64,000 bases of DNA from Xenorhabdus yunnanensis (GTDB lineage Bacteria; Pseudomonadota; Gammaproteobacteria; Enterobacterales; Enterobacteriaceae), in assembly GCF_028598805.1 (NCBI RefSeq), contig NZ_JAQRFI010000006.1, positions 55,831 to 119,830 of the forward strand, written 5' to 3'. This document shows positions 19,790 to 28,999 of the stretch, piece after piece (within the stretch, counting starts at the first letter, position 1; every line of letters starts with the position of its first letter). Below the pieces are notes generated by a model that had not been told where the DNA came from, ran no database searches, and was given only the letters and a program-made list of their open reading frames with translations. A program made the translations under genes and the position numbers.

Positions 19790-20353
19790 ATGCAATCTTT
19801 AAACTTCATCTTTTCTACAGTTCTAGATTTATATATTGCCGTTTTATTGCTGCGCGTCTGGATGCAGTGGGCACGTTGTGATTTCTATAATCCATTTGCC
19901 CAATTTATCGTTAAAATCACCCAACCTGTGGTGCGTCCATTACGCAGGGTCATTCCTGCCATTGGCCCCATTGATACAGCGTCTGTGGTTCTCACCTACC
20001 CGCTTATTCTTCTCAAACTCTTGTTGCCTATATGGCTTACCGCAGGACAATTTCTAATACCTTCTGGTGTTATATTCTTGTTTGGGGTGATTGAATTACT
20101 GGCTGCTGCCGGAAAGCTTGTATTCTGGTTAGTAATCGCCCGTGCGTTATTGAGCTGGATTAGTCAAGGACGCAATCCTGTTGACTATGTTCTGATTCAA
20201 TTGACCGAACCACTAATGGCACCCATCCGCCGTATTATTCCTTCTATGGGTGGCCTTGATTTCTCTGCCATGATTGTCATGCTTATTCTCTATGCACTGA
20301 ATGCCCTACGTTACGATGTGATGGGATGGTTGATTTCAATATTTGCAAGTTAA
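19790..20353 (+). CDS. yggT: YggT family membrane protein
   Basis: Integral membrane protein of 187 residues with two YGGT repeats, each a pair of hydrophobic helices followed by a conserved arginine/proline stretch: NPFAQFIVKITQPVVRPLRR (about residues 35-54) and LIQLTEPLMAPIRRIIPS (about residues 135-152). Family members have been tied to osmotic tolerance and cell-division/photosystem organisation in other groups; the exact role is unknown. The usual next gene in E. coli, yggU, is absent here and rdgB follows directly. Confidence 0.93.
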   Translation: MQSLNFIFSTVLDLYIAVLLLRVWMQWARCDFYNPFAQFIVKITQPVVRPLRRVIPAIGPIDTASVVLTYPLILLKLLLPIWLTAGQFLIPSGVIFLFGVIELLAAAGKLVFWLVIARALLSWISQGRNPVDYVLIQLTEPLMAPIRRIIPSMGGLDFSAMIVMLILYALNALRYDVMGWLISIFAS

Positions 20354-20396
20354 TTAGATAAAATAGATCAATTAGATACATAGGTTAATTAAATAA

Positions 20397-20996
20397 ATGG
20401 CAATGCAAAAAGTTGTTCTCGCCACGGGAAATGCAGGCAAGGTTCGTGAACTGGCTGATTTATTGGCTGACTTTGGCTTAGATATCGTAGCTCAAACCGA
20501 CTTAGGTGTTGATTCAGCCGATGAAACGGGCCCCACTTTCATCGAAAACGCAATTATCAAAGCCCGCCATGCCGCAACAGTTACAGGTTTACCTGCGATT
20601 GCAGACGATTCAGGATTGTCTGTTGACGCATTGGGTGGCGCACCTGGCATTTATTCCGCTCGCTATGCAGGTAGTGATGCCTCTGATCAGGAGAACCTGG
20701 AAAAATTATTAGAAGCCATGCGCGATATTCCTGATGAGCAACGCCAAGCCCAATTCAACTGTGTGCTGGTCTTCTTGCGCCATGCAGAAGATCCTACTCC
20801 TTTGGTATTTCATGGTCGCTGGTCAGGCATGATTACCCGTGCATCTGCCGGAGAAGGTGGTTTTGGTTATGATCCCATTTTTTATGCTCCAGAATTTAAC
20901 TGCACAGCAGCCGAATTAACTCGTGAGCAGAAACATGCCGTTTCACACCGTGGGAAAGCATTAGCAATGTTGTTGGAAGCCATGCGTAATGCTTAA
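20397..20996 (+). CDS. rdgB: dITP/XTP pyrophosphatase RdgB
   Basis: House-cleaning NTPase that hydrolyses dITP, XTP and ITP to monophosphates, preventing base-analogue incorporation. It has 199 residues. The Ham1 fold signature is seen in [55 protein letters not shown] and GGFGYDPIF...[18 protein letters not shown]. The ATG at 20397 gives MAMQKVV; the homologous start is Met3 (20403), so the exact start is open. The end overlaps hemW by 8 bp. Confidence 0.96.
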   Translation: MAMQKVVLATGNAGKVRELADLLADFGLDIVAQTDLGVDSADETGPTFIENAIIKARHAATVTGLPAIADDSGLSVDALGGAPGIYSARYAGSDASDQENLEKLLEAMRDIPDEQRQAQFNCVLVFLRHAEDPTPLVFHGRWSGMITRASAGEGGFGYDPIFYAPEFNCTAAELTREQKHAVSHRGKALAMLLEAMRNA

Positions 20997-22119
20997 GTTG
21001 CCACCTCTGAGTCTTTATATTCATATTCCGTGGTGCGTGCAAAAGTGCCCTTATTGTGATTTCAATTCACATGCCTTAAAAGGGGACGTGCCGCACCAAG
21101 AGTATGTTGATCATCTATTGGCGGATTTGCATGCTGATCTGCCAATGATTGGTGATCGTGAGGTATCAACGATTTTTATCGGTGGAGGAACCCCAAGCCT
21201 GTTAAGTGCCGAAGGTATGCAGCGATTGCTTGATGGTGTCAGAGATTCACTGCCACTCTCTCCGCAAGCAGAGATTACAATGGAAGCCAATCCGGGAACT
21301 ATTGAAGCCGATCGTTTTAGCGCCTATCAGCAAGCGGGTATCAATCGAATTTCCATTGGCGTACAAAGTTTCGGTTCAGATAAACTTATCCGTTTGGGGC
21401 GCATCCACGGCCCAGAAGAGGCCAAACGAGCAGCAAAATTAGCTGACGGCCTTGGATTACGCAGCTTCAATCTGGATTTGATGCATGGGTTGCCCAACCA
21501 GACACTCAATGAAGCACTGAATGATTTGCGTCAGGCCATTGAACTATCTCCGCCACATTTGTCTTGGTATCAACTGACAATTGAACCTAATACCAGTTTC
21601 GGCTCTCGTCCTCCGGTTTTACCGGATGATGATGCATTATGGGATATTTTTTCCCAAGGTCATCAATTGCTGACAGAAGCAGGTTATCAACAATATGAAA
21701 CATCGGCATATGCCAAACCGGGTTATCAATGTCAGCATAATCTCAATTACTGGCGATTCGGTGATTATTTGGGAATTGGTTGTGGCGCACATGGCAAAAT
21801 TTCGTTTAAAGATGGCCGTATCCTTCGTACCGTAAAAACCAAGCATCCACGCGGTTATATGCAAGGGCGTTACTTGGATCAGCAAAATCAAGTGGATAAT
21901 GAAGATCGTCCATTTGAATTTTTCATGAATCGTTTTCGCTTGCTGGAATCAATGCCACGTCAAGATTTCAGTGATTTCACCGGGTTACCGGAAAGTGCCA
22001 TTCGCCCACAAATTGATGAAGCGCTGGCTAAAGGCTATGTCGCTGAAAGCGAAACACATTGGCAAATCACTAAACACGGAAAATTGTTCCTGAATTCCTT
22101 ACTGGAACTGTTTCTTTGA
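20989..22119 (+). CDS. hemW: Heme chaperone HemW (radical SAM)
   Basis: Radical-SAM-like protein related to coproporphyrinogen dehydrogenase HemN, now regarded as a heme chaperone for respiratory enzymes. It has 376 residues. The cluster motif is [10 protein letters not shown] (CxxxCxxC) at about residues 16-25, then [19 protein letters not shown] and [13 protein letters not shown]. HemW lacks one of the HemN substrate features, and here as in other HemW a C-terminal winged region ends [10 protein letters not shown]. Overlap with rdgB implies coupling. It is the last gene of the conserved block; normally yggM/ansB or yggN would follow, but here a strong terminator and the variable region begin. 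Confidence 0.95.
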   Translation: MLKLPPLSLYIHIPWCVQKCPYCDFNSHALKGDVPHQEYVDHLLADLHADLPMIGDREVSTIFIGGGTPSLLSAEGMQRLLDGVRDSLPLSPQAEITMEANPGTIEADRFSAYQQAGINRISIGVQSFGSDKLIRLGRIHGPEEAKRAAKLADGLGLRSFNLDLMHGLPNQTLNEALNDLRQAIELSPPHLSWYQLTIEPNTSFGSRPPVLPDDDALWDIFSQGHQLLTEAGYQQYETSAYAKPGYQCQHNLNYWRFGDYLGIGCGAHGKISFKDGRILRTVKTKHPRGYMQGRYLDQQNQVDNEDRPFEFFMNRFRLLESMPRQDFSDFTGLPESAIRPQIDEALAKGYVAESETHWQITKHGKLFLNSLLELFL

Positions 22120-22134
22120 AGAAAGAAATTAATA

Positions 22135-22174
22135 AAATAAACTGCACTTTTTAATTTTCAGGTGCAGTTTATTT
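22135..22174. terminator. Bidirectional terminator between hemW and leuD
   Basis: A 13-bp inverted repeat, AAATAAACTGCAC and GTGCAGTTTATTT, with a 14-nt loop and A/T runs on both flanks, lies between the convergent hemW and leuD-like genes. It can serve both strands. Confidence 0.85.
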
Positions 22175-22178
22175 CACA

Positions 22179-22730
22179 TTATTTAATTCTTCCTGTCGCA
22201 CGAGCGTAAGAAAATAACCCTCCGGCAGATACAATATTGGCAAGTTCACCAATTGGATCAATTTGATATTTCTCACCACTTTTCAACAGAATGACCGTCT
22301 GGTTTTCAATATCAATCTCAATATTGTCCCCTGTGACCAATTTGTCACACAAGCGTTCTTGTGCTGCAACAGGCAATACCTGCCCGGTTGATACACAATT
22401 CCGGAAGAATATACGGGCATAAGATTGAGCAAGAACCACCTTTACACCTGAAGCACCTAATGCTGCAACTGCGTGTTCACGCGAAGATCCGCAGCCAAAA
22501 TTCTGCCCTGCCACAATAATCGGATATTTCGCTTTTCCCTTGCTTTCATCAATAAAAGGCAATGAGCCTTCCGGTAATCCACACATCGCCAGTGAAGCCA
22601 GTTGGGCATATCCTTCAGGAGTGGAAGGATTGACCTTGAGGTATTCGGCTGAAAGAATCTGGTCAGTATCAATATTATCGGTCAATACATAAACCTCACC
22701 CCGAATGATATTTTCCTTTAACTCACTCAT
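22179..22730 (-). CDS. 3-isopropylmalate dehydratase small subunit, compact (HacB-like) type
   Basis: Small swivelling-domain subunit of an aconitase-superfamily hydro-lyase, 183 residues. The motif YVLTDNIDTDQILSAEYLK and the substrate loop VAGQNFGCGSSREHAVAALG are conserved. It is shorter than the E. coli LeuD (about 200) and starts with MSELKENIIRGEVYVL, the layout of the archaeal/homoaconitase-like LeuD group. ATG overlaps the end of the large-subunit gene by 4 bp, so the two are coupled. Likely substrates are 2- or 3-isopropylmalate, but this subgroup also includes enzymes for other 2-alkylmalates, so specificity is open. Confidence 0.85.
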   Translation of the reverse strand: MSELKENIIRGEVYVLTDNIDTDQILSAEYLKVNPSTPEGYAQLASLAMCGLPEGSLPFIDESKGKAKYPIIVAGQNFGCGSSREHAVAALGASGVKVVLAQSYARIFFRNCVSTGQVLPVAAQERLCDKLVTGDNIEIDIENQTVILLKSGEKYQIDPIGELANIVSAGGLFSYARATGRIK

Positions 22731-24025
22731 AAAAACTCCTCAGGATTTGTTATTTGACCAGTAATAGCGGCGGCTGCAACAGAATAAGGTGAAGCGAGAT
22801 AAATATTGGCACGTTTATGCCCCATTCGGCCGACAAAGTTACGATTGGTTGTGGATATCACTGATATCGGATCATTAACACGTCCAAAAGTATCCGGCGG
22901 GCCACCACAACAGGCAGCACAGCCTGATTCAGAAGAAAGTTTCACTCCTGCATCACTTAAAATCTGGTAGACAGAAACACCATCAATTTGGGTTGTAATC
23001 GTTTTATGAAAAACTTCTTTTGTTGCAGGTACTGCGTAAGTCGGAATGGTAACTTTATGCCCTTTGATAACACGGGCTGCCGCAACAAAATCCTCCAGCT
23101 TACCTCCTGTACAGGAACCAATATATGCCTGAGAAATGGCAACATTAGCTACTTGTTCAATAGAGACGACATTATCTGGAGAGTGGGGTTTGGCAATCTT
23201 CGGTTGCATTGTGGAAACATCAATATTTAACACGCGGCTATACTGTGCATCTTCGTCAGGGTAAACAATCTCGAAAGGGAGATTATTTCGTTCTGCCAAA
23301 TAATCCAGAGTCGCCTGATTGGGAACCATAATGCCGTTCTTAGCTCCACACTCAACAACCATGTTGCAAATTGTCATGCGCTCTTCTACCGATAACTCAT
23401 CAATGACATTCCCACCAAACTCTATGGCCTGATATGTCGCACCATCGACGGTTAATTCTGACAACACGGACAAAATCATGTCCTTAGCCAAAACATGAGC
23501 GGGTTTAGTGCCGGTAAAATTTACCCGAATGGTCGTTGGCACCTTGAGAGGAATTTCTCCTGTACCTAACGCATAAGCTGCATCAGTAATACCTAACCCA
23601 ATGGCGAATGCACCAAACGCACCAGCAGTAACCGTATGCGAGTCAGTACCCAATAATACTTCGCCGGGGCGGGTATGTCCTCCCTCTGCGAGTCCTATGT
23701 GGCATACACCTTTATAATTGGGTGTCCCTACATCGTAAAAATATTTTATGTTCTGTTCGGCGGCAAATTCACGCATCACCCGAATGTTCTGATTAGCTTG
23801 TGAGTCAGCCGAATAGACAAAATGGTCTGGGATTAAAATAAAACGTTCGGGATCCCATATCTTTGCATCTTGCCCGAACTCCTTTTTAAATACGCTGGCT
23901 ACACCCGGTGTGCAGGGATCGTGAGACATTAGAATATCCACTTTCGCCCAAACCACTTCACCCGGAGTGACTTGTTCACGCCCACTTGCTCGTGCAAGAA
24001 TTTTTTGTGTAATAGTTTGGTTCAT
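22727..24025 (-). CDS. 3-isopropylmalate dehydratase large subunit, compact (HacA-like) type
   Basis: [4Fe-4S] large subunit of an aconitase-superfamily dehydratase, 432 residues, compared with about 466 for E. coli LeuC. Cluster cysteines are visible in AYIGSCTGGKLED and SGCAACCGGPPD. Other motifs: LLGTDSHTVTAGAFGAFAIG and CNMVVECGAKNGIMVPNQ. The length and motif spacing place it in the compact LeuC/HacA group rather than with housekeeping LeuC, and no leuA or leuB lies next to it. It could supply a second isopropylmalate isomerase or act on another alkylmalate in a specialised pathway. The promoter must lie in 24026-24194, close to an IS insertion. Confidence 0.85.
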   Translation of the reverse strand: MNQTITQKILARASGREQVTPGEVVWAKVDILMSHDPCTPGVASVFKKEFGQDAKIWDPERFILIPDHFVYSADSQANQNIRVMREFAAEQNIKYFYDVGTPNYKGVCHIGLAEGGHTRPGEVLLGTDSHTVTAGAFGAFAIGLGITDAAYALGTGEIPLKVPTTIRVNFTGTKPAHVLAKDMILSVLSELTVDGATYQAIEFGGNVIDELSVEERMTICNMVVECGAKNGIMVPNQATLDYLAERNNLPFEIVYPDEDAQYSRVLNIDVSTMQPKIAKPHSPDNVVSIEQVANVAISQAYIGSCTGGKLEDFVAAARVIKGHKVTIPTYAVPATKEVFHKTITTQIDGVSVYQILSDAGVKLSSESGCAACCGGPPDTFGRVNDPISVISTTNRNFVGRMGHKRANIYLASPYSVAAAAITGQITNPEEFL

Positions 24026-24220
24026 CTCACATGGCTCTCCGAAAGATTAAAATAGACTCAATAGATTGTCATCCTAACAAGATTACTACTCCTTAACGTA
24101 GGGAAATACCATCGTGCTGTTCACTGTTTCCAGTATGGAACAGTTGTTCATAAAATGGGAAATACTCACCCTATTATGCTTTAATAAATTCGGGCACTAA
24201 TGAAATGGTCACCCTCACCC

Positions 24221-25413
24221 CAGGGCGCGAGCATACTTTGATTAATACTCACCCAAAGAAAACTCGCGCACGATAATCATCACTCCAGCCTGCTTTTTTC
24301 AGTTTATTTCGTTAGCTTGGTGCCCCACAATCACATTGTTTGACTATATTCAATACGATACGCCAGAATAACGCTAAATTTTCAATGGCTCCAGCCAAAA
24401 CAATACGTGAATCATCCTCTTTAAAAACCACATCAAGGATGTCATGTTGGCTATTCTCAATGCGCCAATGCTAGCGAATGTAGTGCCCTAATGATTTATG
24501 CCGGGGAGAAAGCGAACTGACATAATAGGACGTATCTACCGTGCCTTTGCCGTTTTCTGACCGGTGTCGTTCGACCACAATAATACTGCGAATGGTCGGC
24601 CATCTTTCCGCCATATCAGGGGTAAATTGTGGCTTGAGTTGAAACACATAATATTCTTCCCGGCGACCATGCGCTTCTTGTTTCGTTTCCGTGATGATTT
24701 TTTCTTTTCCTGCCTCAAACACACGCTGAAACTGAGACTGAACGACGTCCCAGAGATGAGGTTGATTTTTCTTCACCTGAACAACAACGTGGGCTTTCTT
24801 TTCACTGATTTTTTGTAGGGTTTCACGCTGACAATGCTGCCTTTCAGATTGAGGATATCCAGCATTTGACGAACGACACTGATTTCTCCGTTTTTCGTGG
24901 CGGTGGCTTTCTGGCTCAACACTAATCCCCGTTCTGTATCATACGCGGTAACCAACTGGACCGCGTTTTTCTTTTCATTCCGGTAAGCCCGTCGCAGGAC
25001 TTTTCCGTCAAAGGCGATAACCGGTTTACCGTCCCGCTCGCGCTGTTCATTGACCCAGTTCAGTCACGCTTTCAGTAAAGAATCCAGTTCGATAGCACGC
25101 AGTATTCGCGCCATCGTATGCCGACGGGGTATTCCATGGAGAAAGTTGCGGTATTCTCTCAGCCACTTAATTTTGGCCCGGCCATAAGTCTCAATATCTT
25201 GCCAGCCCTCGGCTCCCGCCATAATGGCACTGACCACAAGGAAAATAACATCAACCAGATCATACTGGCGATTGATATAAGAGCGGGTTTCTTTCACAAC
25301 GGATAAATGTTCAATCAGGGTCATAAGCGAGCAAGGAAACGGAAAATAAAGCCAATTAGATCATGTCTCTCGTATTCATTCAATCGACTTTAAAAAAGTA
25401 TGCTCGCACCCTG
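24221..25413 (-). mobile_element. ISAs1-type insertion sequence, degenerate
   Basis: 1193-bp element. Left end CAGGGCGCGAGCATACTTT and the reverse complement of the right end CAGGGTGCGAGCATACTTT form terminal inverted repeats beginning CAGGG, as is usual for ISAs1. A 10-bp target duplication with one mismatch flanks it. The transposase inside is broken at several places (see separate entry). Confidence 0.85.
24247..25324 (-). pseudogene. ISAs1-family transposase, inactivated
   Basis: Remains of a DDE transposase of the ISAs1 (H-repeat) family. The N-terminus (about 25064-25324, MTLIEHLSVVKETRSYIN...) ends at an in-frame TGA (DSLLKA-stop-LNWVNEQRERDGKPV), most simply a Trp codon changed to stop. 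Reading continues in the same frame to 24773 (KPVIAFDGKVLRR is the catalytic DGK region), then shifts frame next to a small deletion. The C-terminal part (24471-24776) ends at another stop (HYIR-stop-HWRIENSQHDILD), and HWRIENSQHDILDVVF is the conserved C-terminal signature. At least three lesions, so clearly dead. Confidence 0.88.
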
Positions 25414-25636
25414 ACCCTGACCCTGCCAGCGGTATATTAACAGGGTGAGGGTGACCATTTCATTAGTGTCTGGCTTTTCTTAATCAGAATATAATACTAT
25501 TAAGTGATATTAAAGGACTCAATCTAGAGGAATTGGTCGAGAATGAATGATGTATATTCATAAACTAACCTCGATATTTTTACTTACTATGAAGATTTTT
25601 CGTAATGAGAAATACGATTTTAAGCAAAGAAATATT

Positions 25637-26899
25637 CTATAAGTTTTTCCTACTTTCGATTTCATTATAATGAGTAACAATTTTAGCCTCTTTGGCAACA
25701 TAATAATTAGGAACAGAGTAAGCTATAGTAGCAAAGTCTAACTTACCTCTTTTTTTAAAATCAGCTAAAGCAATTCTGGCTACCGATTCATCAGATACTC
25801 GCCACTTAGTAAATATCCCTCGCTTTAAGTCCACTGCCTTATAATAAAATACTCCTTGCCATGGCCATGGTCCACGGAGCCCAACAATAAATTCATCCTC
25901 ACCATCTCCATCAAAATCAGCACAAATAACCTGATGTCCGGGACCTTCCCCATTTTCATTTGGATCACCGTAAACATCTAGCAATATGCGTTTCCAATTC
26001 GCTAATTGAGGAGAGCAATTAGAATCTTTATAATATACTGCTACTGTATTACCATGGAAAGGTTCAATAGCTGCTACATAAGAAAAATTATCATTAGCTG
26101 TTTTACCTACATCCATATCACCACTTCCCTTAAATCCGGTCTTTTCAAACTGAGTAATTTCTCCTATACCAATTAATACTTTTTTCCATTTTTCTTCTTT
26201 ATCGTCATAATAAAGCCAAGTTATTCCTTCATCAGAAGCCAATACAACAGAATCACGATCACTACTAGGAATTAATCCTGATTTTTTTTCCGCGCCATGA
26301 ATCATTCTAAAATTACTATCATCAATAACTGTCATTGGCCACTCTTGAGACTCTATTATATTATCTGGTTGTGTAAATAGCACTACAGGCAATACAGCGT
26401 GAACATCTTCACTAGCAACAATAGGAAAACCAAGTACTTCTAATTTTTCTTTTTGAGTAAAATATCCAGCTCTAAGTCTATGCATACCTGTAGTACGCCC
26501 TATATAATGCCTTTTCCATCTTCCGCTATTAGCTACATCTTTTCCTGGATTTTCTATCCAATCAATCTTTCCGCCTGATGTATCAGGATCATAAATAGTC
26601 CCTATTGGACCATATAATTCATAACATACTATAATATCTGGAAAACCATTTCCTGAGATATCAGCATAATCGGCTCCAACAGGCATTTTAATTTTATCAA
26701 CAATAAGTTTTTTGTCCCAATTTGGATATTGATACCAATATAATTCACCTAATGTAAGACCATAGCCAAATAAATCCATATTACCATCATTATCAATATC
26801 AGCTGCTTCTAGCCAATATCCATCTCTAAGGTGCTCAGCTACTATTTCTTTATTAAATTTAGGCTCAGAGATAAAGTTATATTTATCATGCAAGGACAT
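25637..26899 (-). CDS. Seven-bladed beta-propeller protein resembling the propeller domain of aldos-2-ulose dehydratase
   Basis: A 420-residue soluble protein without signal peptide, built from FG-GAP/VCBS-like blades. Metal-binding loops DIDNDGNMD (34-42) and DFDGDGEDEF (328-337) are visible. The pattern RDGYWLEA, YADISGNGFPDII, WIENPGK, TGMHRLRAGYFT, EPFHGNTVAVY, HQVICADFDGDGEDEF and FATIAYSVPNYY matches, from memory, the N-terminal propeller of the fungal aldos-2-ulose dehydratase/isomerase (microthecin and cortalcerone synthesis). In that enzyme the propeller is fused to cupin domains; here the cupin is a separate gene 13 bp upstream on the same strand. The reaction is therefore inferred to be dehydration of a 2-keto sugar or 1,5-anhydrofructose. 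Strongly AT-rich, unlike the flanking core genes. Confidence 0.7.
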   Translation of the reverse strand: MSLHDKYNFISEPKFNKEIVAEHLRDGYWLEAADIDNDGNMDLFGYGLTLGELYWYQYPNWDKKLIVDKIKMPVGADYADISGNGFPDIIVCYELYGPIGTIYDPDTSGGKIDWIENPGKDVANSGRWKRHYIGRTTGMHRLRAGYFTQKEKLEVLGFPIVASEDVHAVLPVVLFTQPDNIIESQEWPMTVIDDSNFRMIHGAEKKSGLIPSSDRDSVVLASDEGITWLYYDDKEEKWKKVLIGIGEITQFEKTGFKGSGDMDVGKTANDNFSYVAAIEPFHGNTVAVYYKDSNCSPQLANWKRILLDVYGDPNENGEGPGHQVICADFDGDGEDEFIVGLRGPWPWQGVFYYKAVDLKRGIFTKWRVSDESVARIALADFKKRGKLDFATIAYSVPNYYVAKEAKIVTHYNEIESRKNL

Positions 26900-26912
26900 T
26901 ATAATCTCCTTA

Positions 26913-27650
26913 TTAATATGATGTTAAAGGGTGATATTCCAGCGCCAACCAAATAGAATTTGTATCAGCGTAATATTGATGGTACGGATATTTATACCCA
27001 TGACCACCATTACAGAATGCTCGTGAAGTTGTCGTCCCAGGAGCTATAGCTATTTCTTTATACAGTGAATTATATTTTTCATTTTTAAAACATTGCATTC
27101 GTCCAAAACCTAATATTTGAGTATGAATTTCTATAAATGAATGTTCATTATGTATTCCACAATGTGTTCCCTGTTCAGCAAACCATAAATTGACTTTAAC
27201 TTCAAATTGTTGTGATACAATATCGTCAACATAATTATTCCATAGATTATTAGGGTTGAACTTAGCTATCCCCAAACTATCACTATTTGAACGTAAAAAT
27301 TTTTTTTCTATAAATTTATCATTATCAGAATAATCTTTAATTAATCCATCATAAATTTTACTGTTTTTCCAATTAACATTATTTACTTTAAATATATTAT
27401 CAGGTAAAAAAAAACATAAAACATCATCACTAGATGATAATTTAGTGTTATAAGTAATAATAGAACAAAATGGAGACAATAATATTCCATTTTCTTCTAA
27501 GCATATCGTTTTATCCTTAAAATTTATGACGAGAATCTTTCTTTTCTCTTTAAATAAACACTCTTTCTTTAAGATAAAACAAGGTAAAAGAACAGAGCTA
27601 AAGTCAAGGTAATGCAAGTTTTTATTTGTAATTTTCATTGTCAAACTCAT
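26913..27650 (-). CDS. Cupin-domain protein resembling the cupin part of aldos-2-ulose dehydratase
   Basis: A 245-residue protein. The N-terminal 130 residues have beta-rich composition without recognised motif. The C-terminal part holds a cupin-like core: VKVNLWFAEQGTHCGIHNEH then SFIEIHTQILGFGRM gives candidate metal ligands His163, His167, Glu174 and His176, and YPYHQYYADTNSIWLALEYHP closes the barrel (His224). From memory this pattern matches the fungal aldos-2-ulose dehydratase cupin (GFHNH...CEIHA...YPWHAW...VWVAFE). Its gene lies between the epimerase and propeller genes, so a two-subunit version of the fungal fusion is inferred. The start is uncertain; Met5 (27638) is an alternative. 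Confidence 0.62.
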   Translation of the reverse strand: MSLTMKITNKNLHYLDFSSVLLPCFILKKECLFKEKRKILVINFKDKTICLEENGILLSPFCSIITYNTKLSSSDDVLCFFLPDNIFKVNNVNWKNSKIYDGLIKDYSDNDKFIEKKFLRSNSDSLGIAKFNPNNLWNNYVDDIVSQQFEVKVNLWFAEQGTHCGIHNEHSFIEIHTQILGFGRMQCFKNEKYNSLYKEIAIAPGTTTSRAFCNGGHGYKYPYHQYYADTNSIWLALEYHPLTSY

Positions 27651-27817
27651 AAAAATATCATTCCATTTTTATAAAAACAAAGTAAATATTGATTAGTTTA
27701 AATATAACTCTATTAATATGCTTTGATAACTTTTCAATATTATTTTTAGTTGTGTTTTTAAATAAACAACCTTACGGAGAAGACAATTAACTTTGCAATT
27801 AAAGTAAAATATAAAAA

Positions 27818-28999
27818 CTATAATAATGCGGGAATGTTTCTTTTATATTGATGCTTATAGCAGCTACTATAAAATGGAGATACCGCTGGTCCCATTCCAA
27901 AAAAATCAGCAATTGCACCAACAATTCTTATTGTTGCATTGCCATCTCCATAATGATTTGTACTTACATTTTCTTTTATATATTGAGATAAATTATCCAA
28001 TATATAATTCACATTTTTTACAATAAGTTCTTCTGAGGTTCCAACTAGTATGGCTGAGCCTGAAATAGTGGCTTCTGGTCTTTCAGTTAAATTTCTTAAT
28101 ACCAACGTTGGTTTGCCTATAGTGGGTCCTTCTTCCTCTGCGCCACTACTATCCGAAAGGATAATATCTGATAAATACATCAAATTACAGAAATCTAGAT
28201 AATTAAGAGGTTCAATAAGAGCTATATTTTTAATTCCTGAAAGTTTATCAATAAATACACTTCTAACTGTTGGATTTTTATGCATTGGAATAACAAATTT
28301 TATATCTTTTCTCTCTGAAATTTTTTTTATTGCATTAACTATTTCAGATAGTCTCCCCCAAGACTCTCTTCTATGAGCAGAGGCCAATATTATTTTTCTA
28401 TCATCATTTTTTATATTTTTTAAAATAGAATTTACAGGTATATCCTTTCTATTTCTTGCCCAATACAAAGAGTCAACTATAGTATTACCAGTGATTACTA
28501 TACTACTTTCTTTTATTCCCTCTCTTATTAAATTTGCAGCATTACCCGGAGTAGGTGATAGATGCAAAGAAGCTATTTGTGCAACTAATTTCCTATTGCC
28601 TTCTTCAGGGAAAGGGGATTGTATATCTCCACTTCTTAATCCAGCTTCTACATGAATGACTGGTATTTGTAATTGAAACCCAGCTAAAGCACCTGATAAT
28701 GTAGTAGCTGTATCTCCATGAACCAATATTGCATCAGGTGATAGTTTCGGCAGTATGATATTTAATTCATATAAAATCTTAGAGGTTATCTCCGGCAACC
28801 CTTGACCAGATTTCATTACATTTAATTCAATATCTACTTTAATATCAAATGCTTCTAAGGCATCTGTCAACATTTCTCTATGCTGTCCAGTTGATATGAT
28901 ATTAATCTCAAATCTATGATCATTCTTTAGCACATTAATTATTGGCCCATACTTTATGGCTTCAGGTCTGGTGCCAAAAATGATAGCTAATTTTTTCAT
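27818..28999 (-). CDS. UDP-N-acetylglucosamine 2-epimerase, non-hydrolysing (WecB type)
   Basis: Interconverts UDP-GlcNAc and UDP-ManNAc, GT-B fold, 393 residues. Motifs: IIFGTRPEAIKYGPII at the start, ISTGQHREM, VHGDTATTLSGALAGF, PVIHVEAGLRSGD, FPEEGNRKL, ASAHRRESWG, and LSDSSGAEEEGPTIGKP, the UDP-binding region. It is the first gene of a minus-strand AT-rich series with the cupin and propeller genes (168 bp to the cupin). It is probably not the housekeeping wecB, which normally lies in the enterobacterial common antigen cluster. The C-terminal tail FYSSCYKHQYKRNIPALL looks non-conserved. Good confidence in the enzyme family, low in the pathway. Confidence 0.85.
   Translation of the reverse strand: MKKLAIIFGTRPEAIKYGPIINVLKNDHRFEINIISTGQHREMLTDALEAFDIKVDIELNVMKSGQGLPEITSKILYELNIILPKLSPDAILVHGDTATTLSGALAGFQLQIPVIHVEAGLRSGDIQSPFPEEGNRKLVAQIASLHLSPTPGNAANLIREGIKESSIVITGNTIVDSLYWARNRKDIPVNSILKNIKNDDRKIILASAHRRESWGRLSEIVNAIKKISERKDIKFVIPMHKNPTVRSVFIDKLSGIKNIALIEPLNYLDFCNLMYLSDIILSDSSGAEEEGPTIGKPTLVLRNLTERPEATISGSAILVGTSEELIVKNVNYILDNLSQYIKENVSTNHYGDGNATIRIVGAIADFFGMGPAVSPFYSSCYKHQYKRNIPALL

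Larger units (their letters stand above)
24195..25468. repeat. 26-bp perfect inverted repeat element split by an ISAs1-type IS
   Basis: CACTAATGAAATGGTCACCC... at 24195-24220 is the exact reverse complement of 25443-25468. Between them lies an ISAs1-type IS flanked by a near-perfect 10-bp duplication (ACCCTCACCC at 24211-24220 and ACCCTGACCC at 25414-25423). Removing the IS leaves a palindromic unit of about 70-80 bp with TGCCAGCGGTATATTAACA as its centre, like a small MITE or hairpin repeat that served as insertion target. Confidence 0.75.

Noticed and set aside
24471..25324. Three separate small genes
   Set aside because: They are pieces of one ISAs1-family transposase interrupted by stops and a frameshift.
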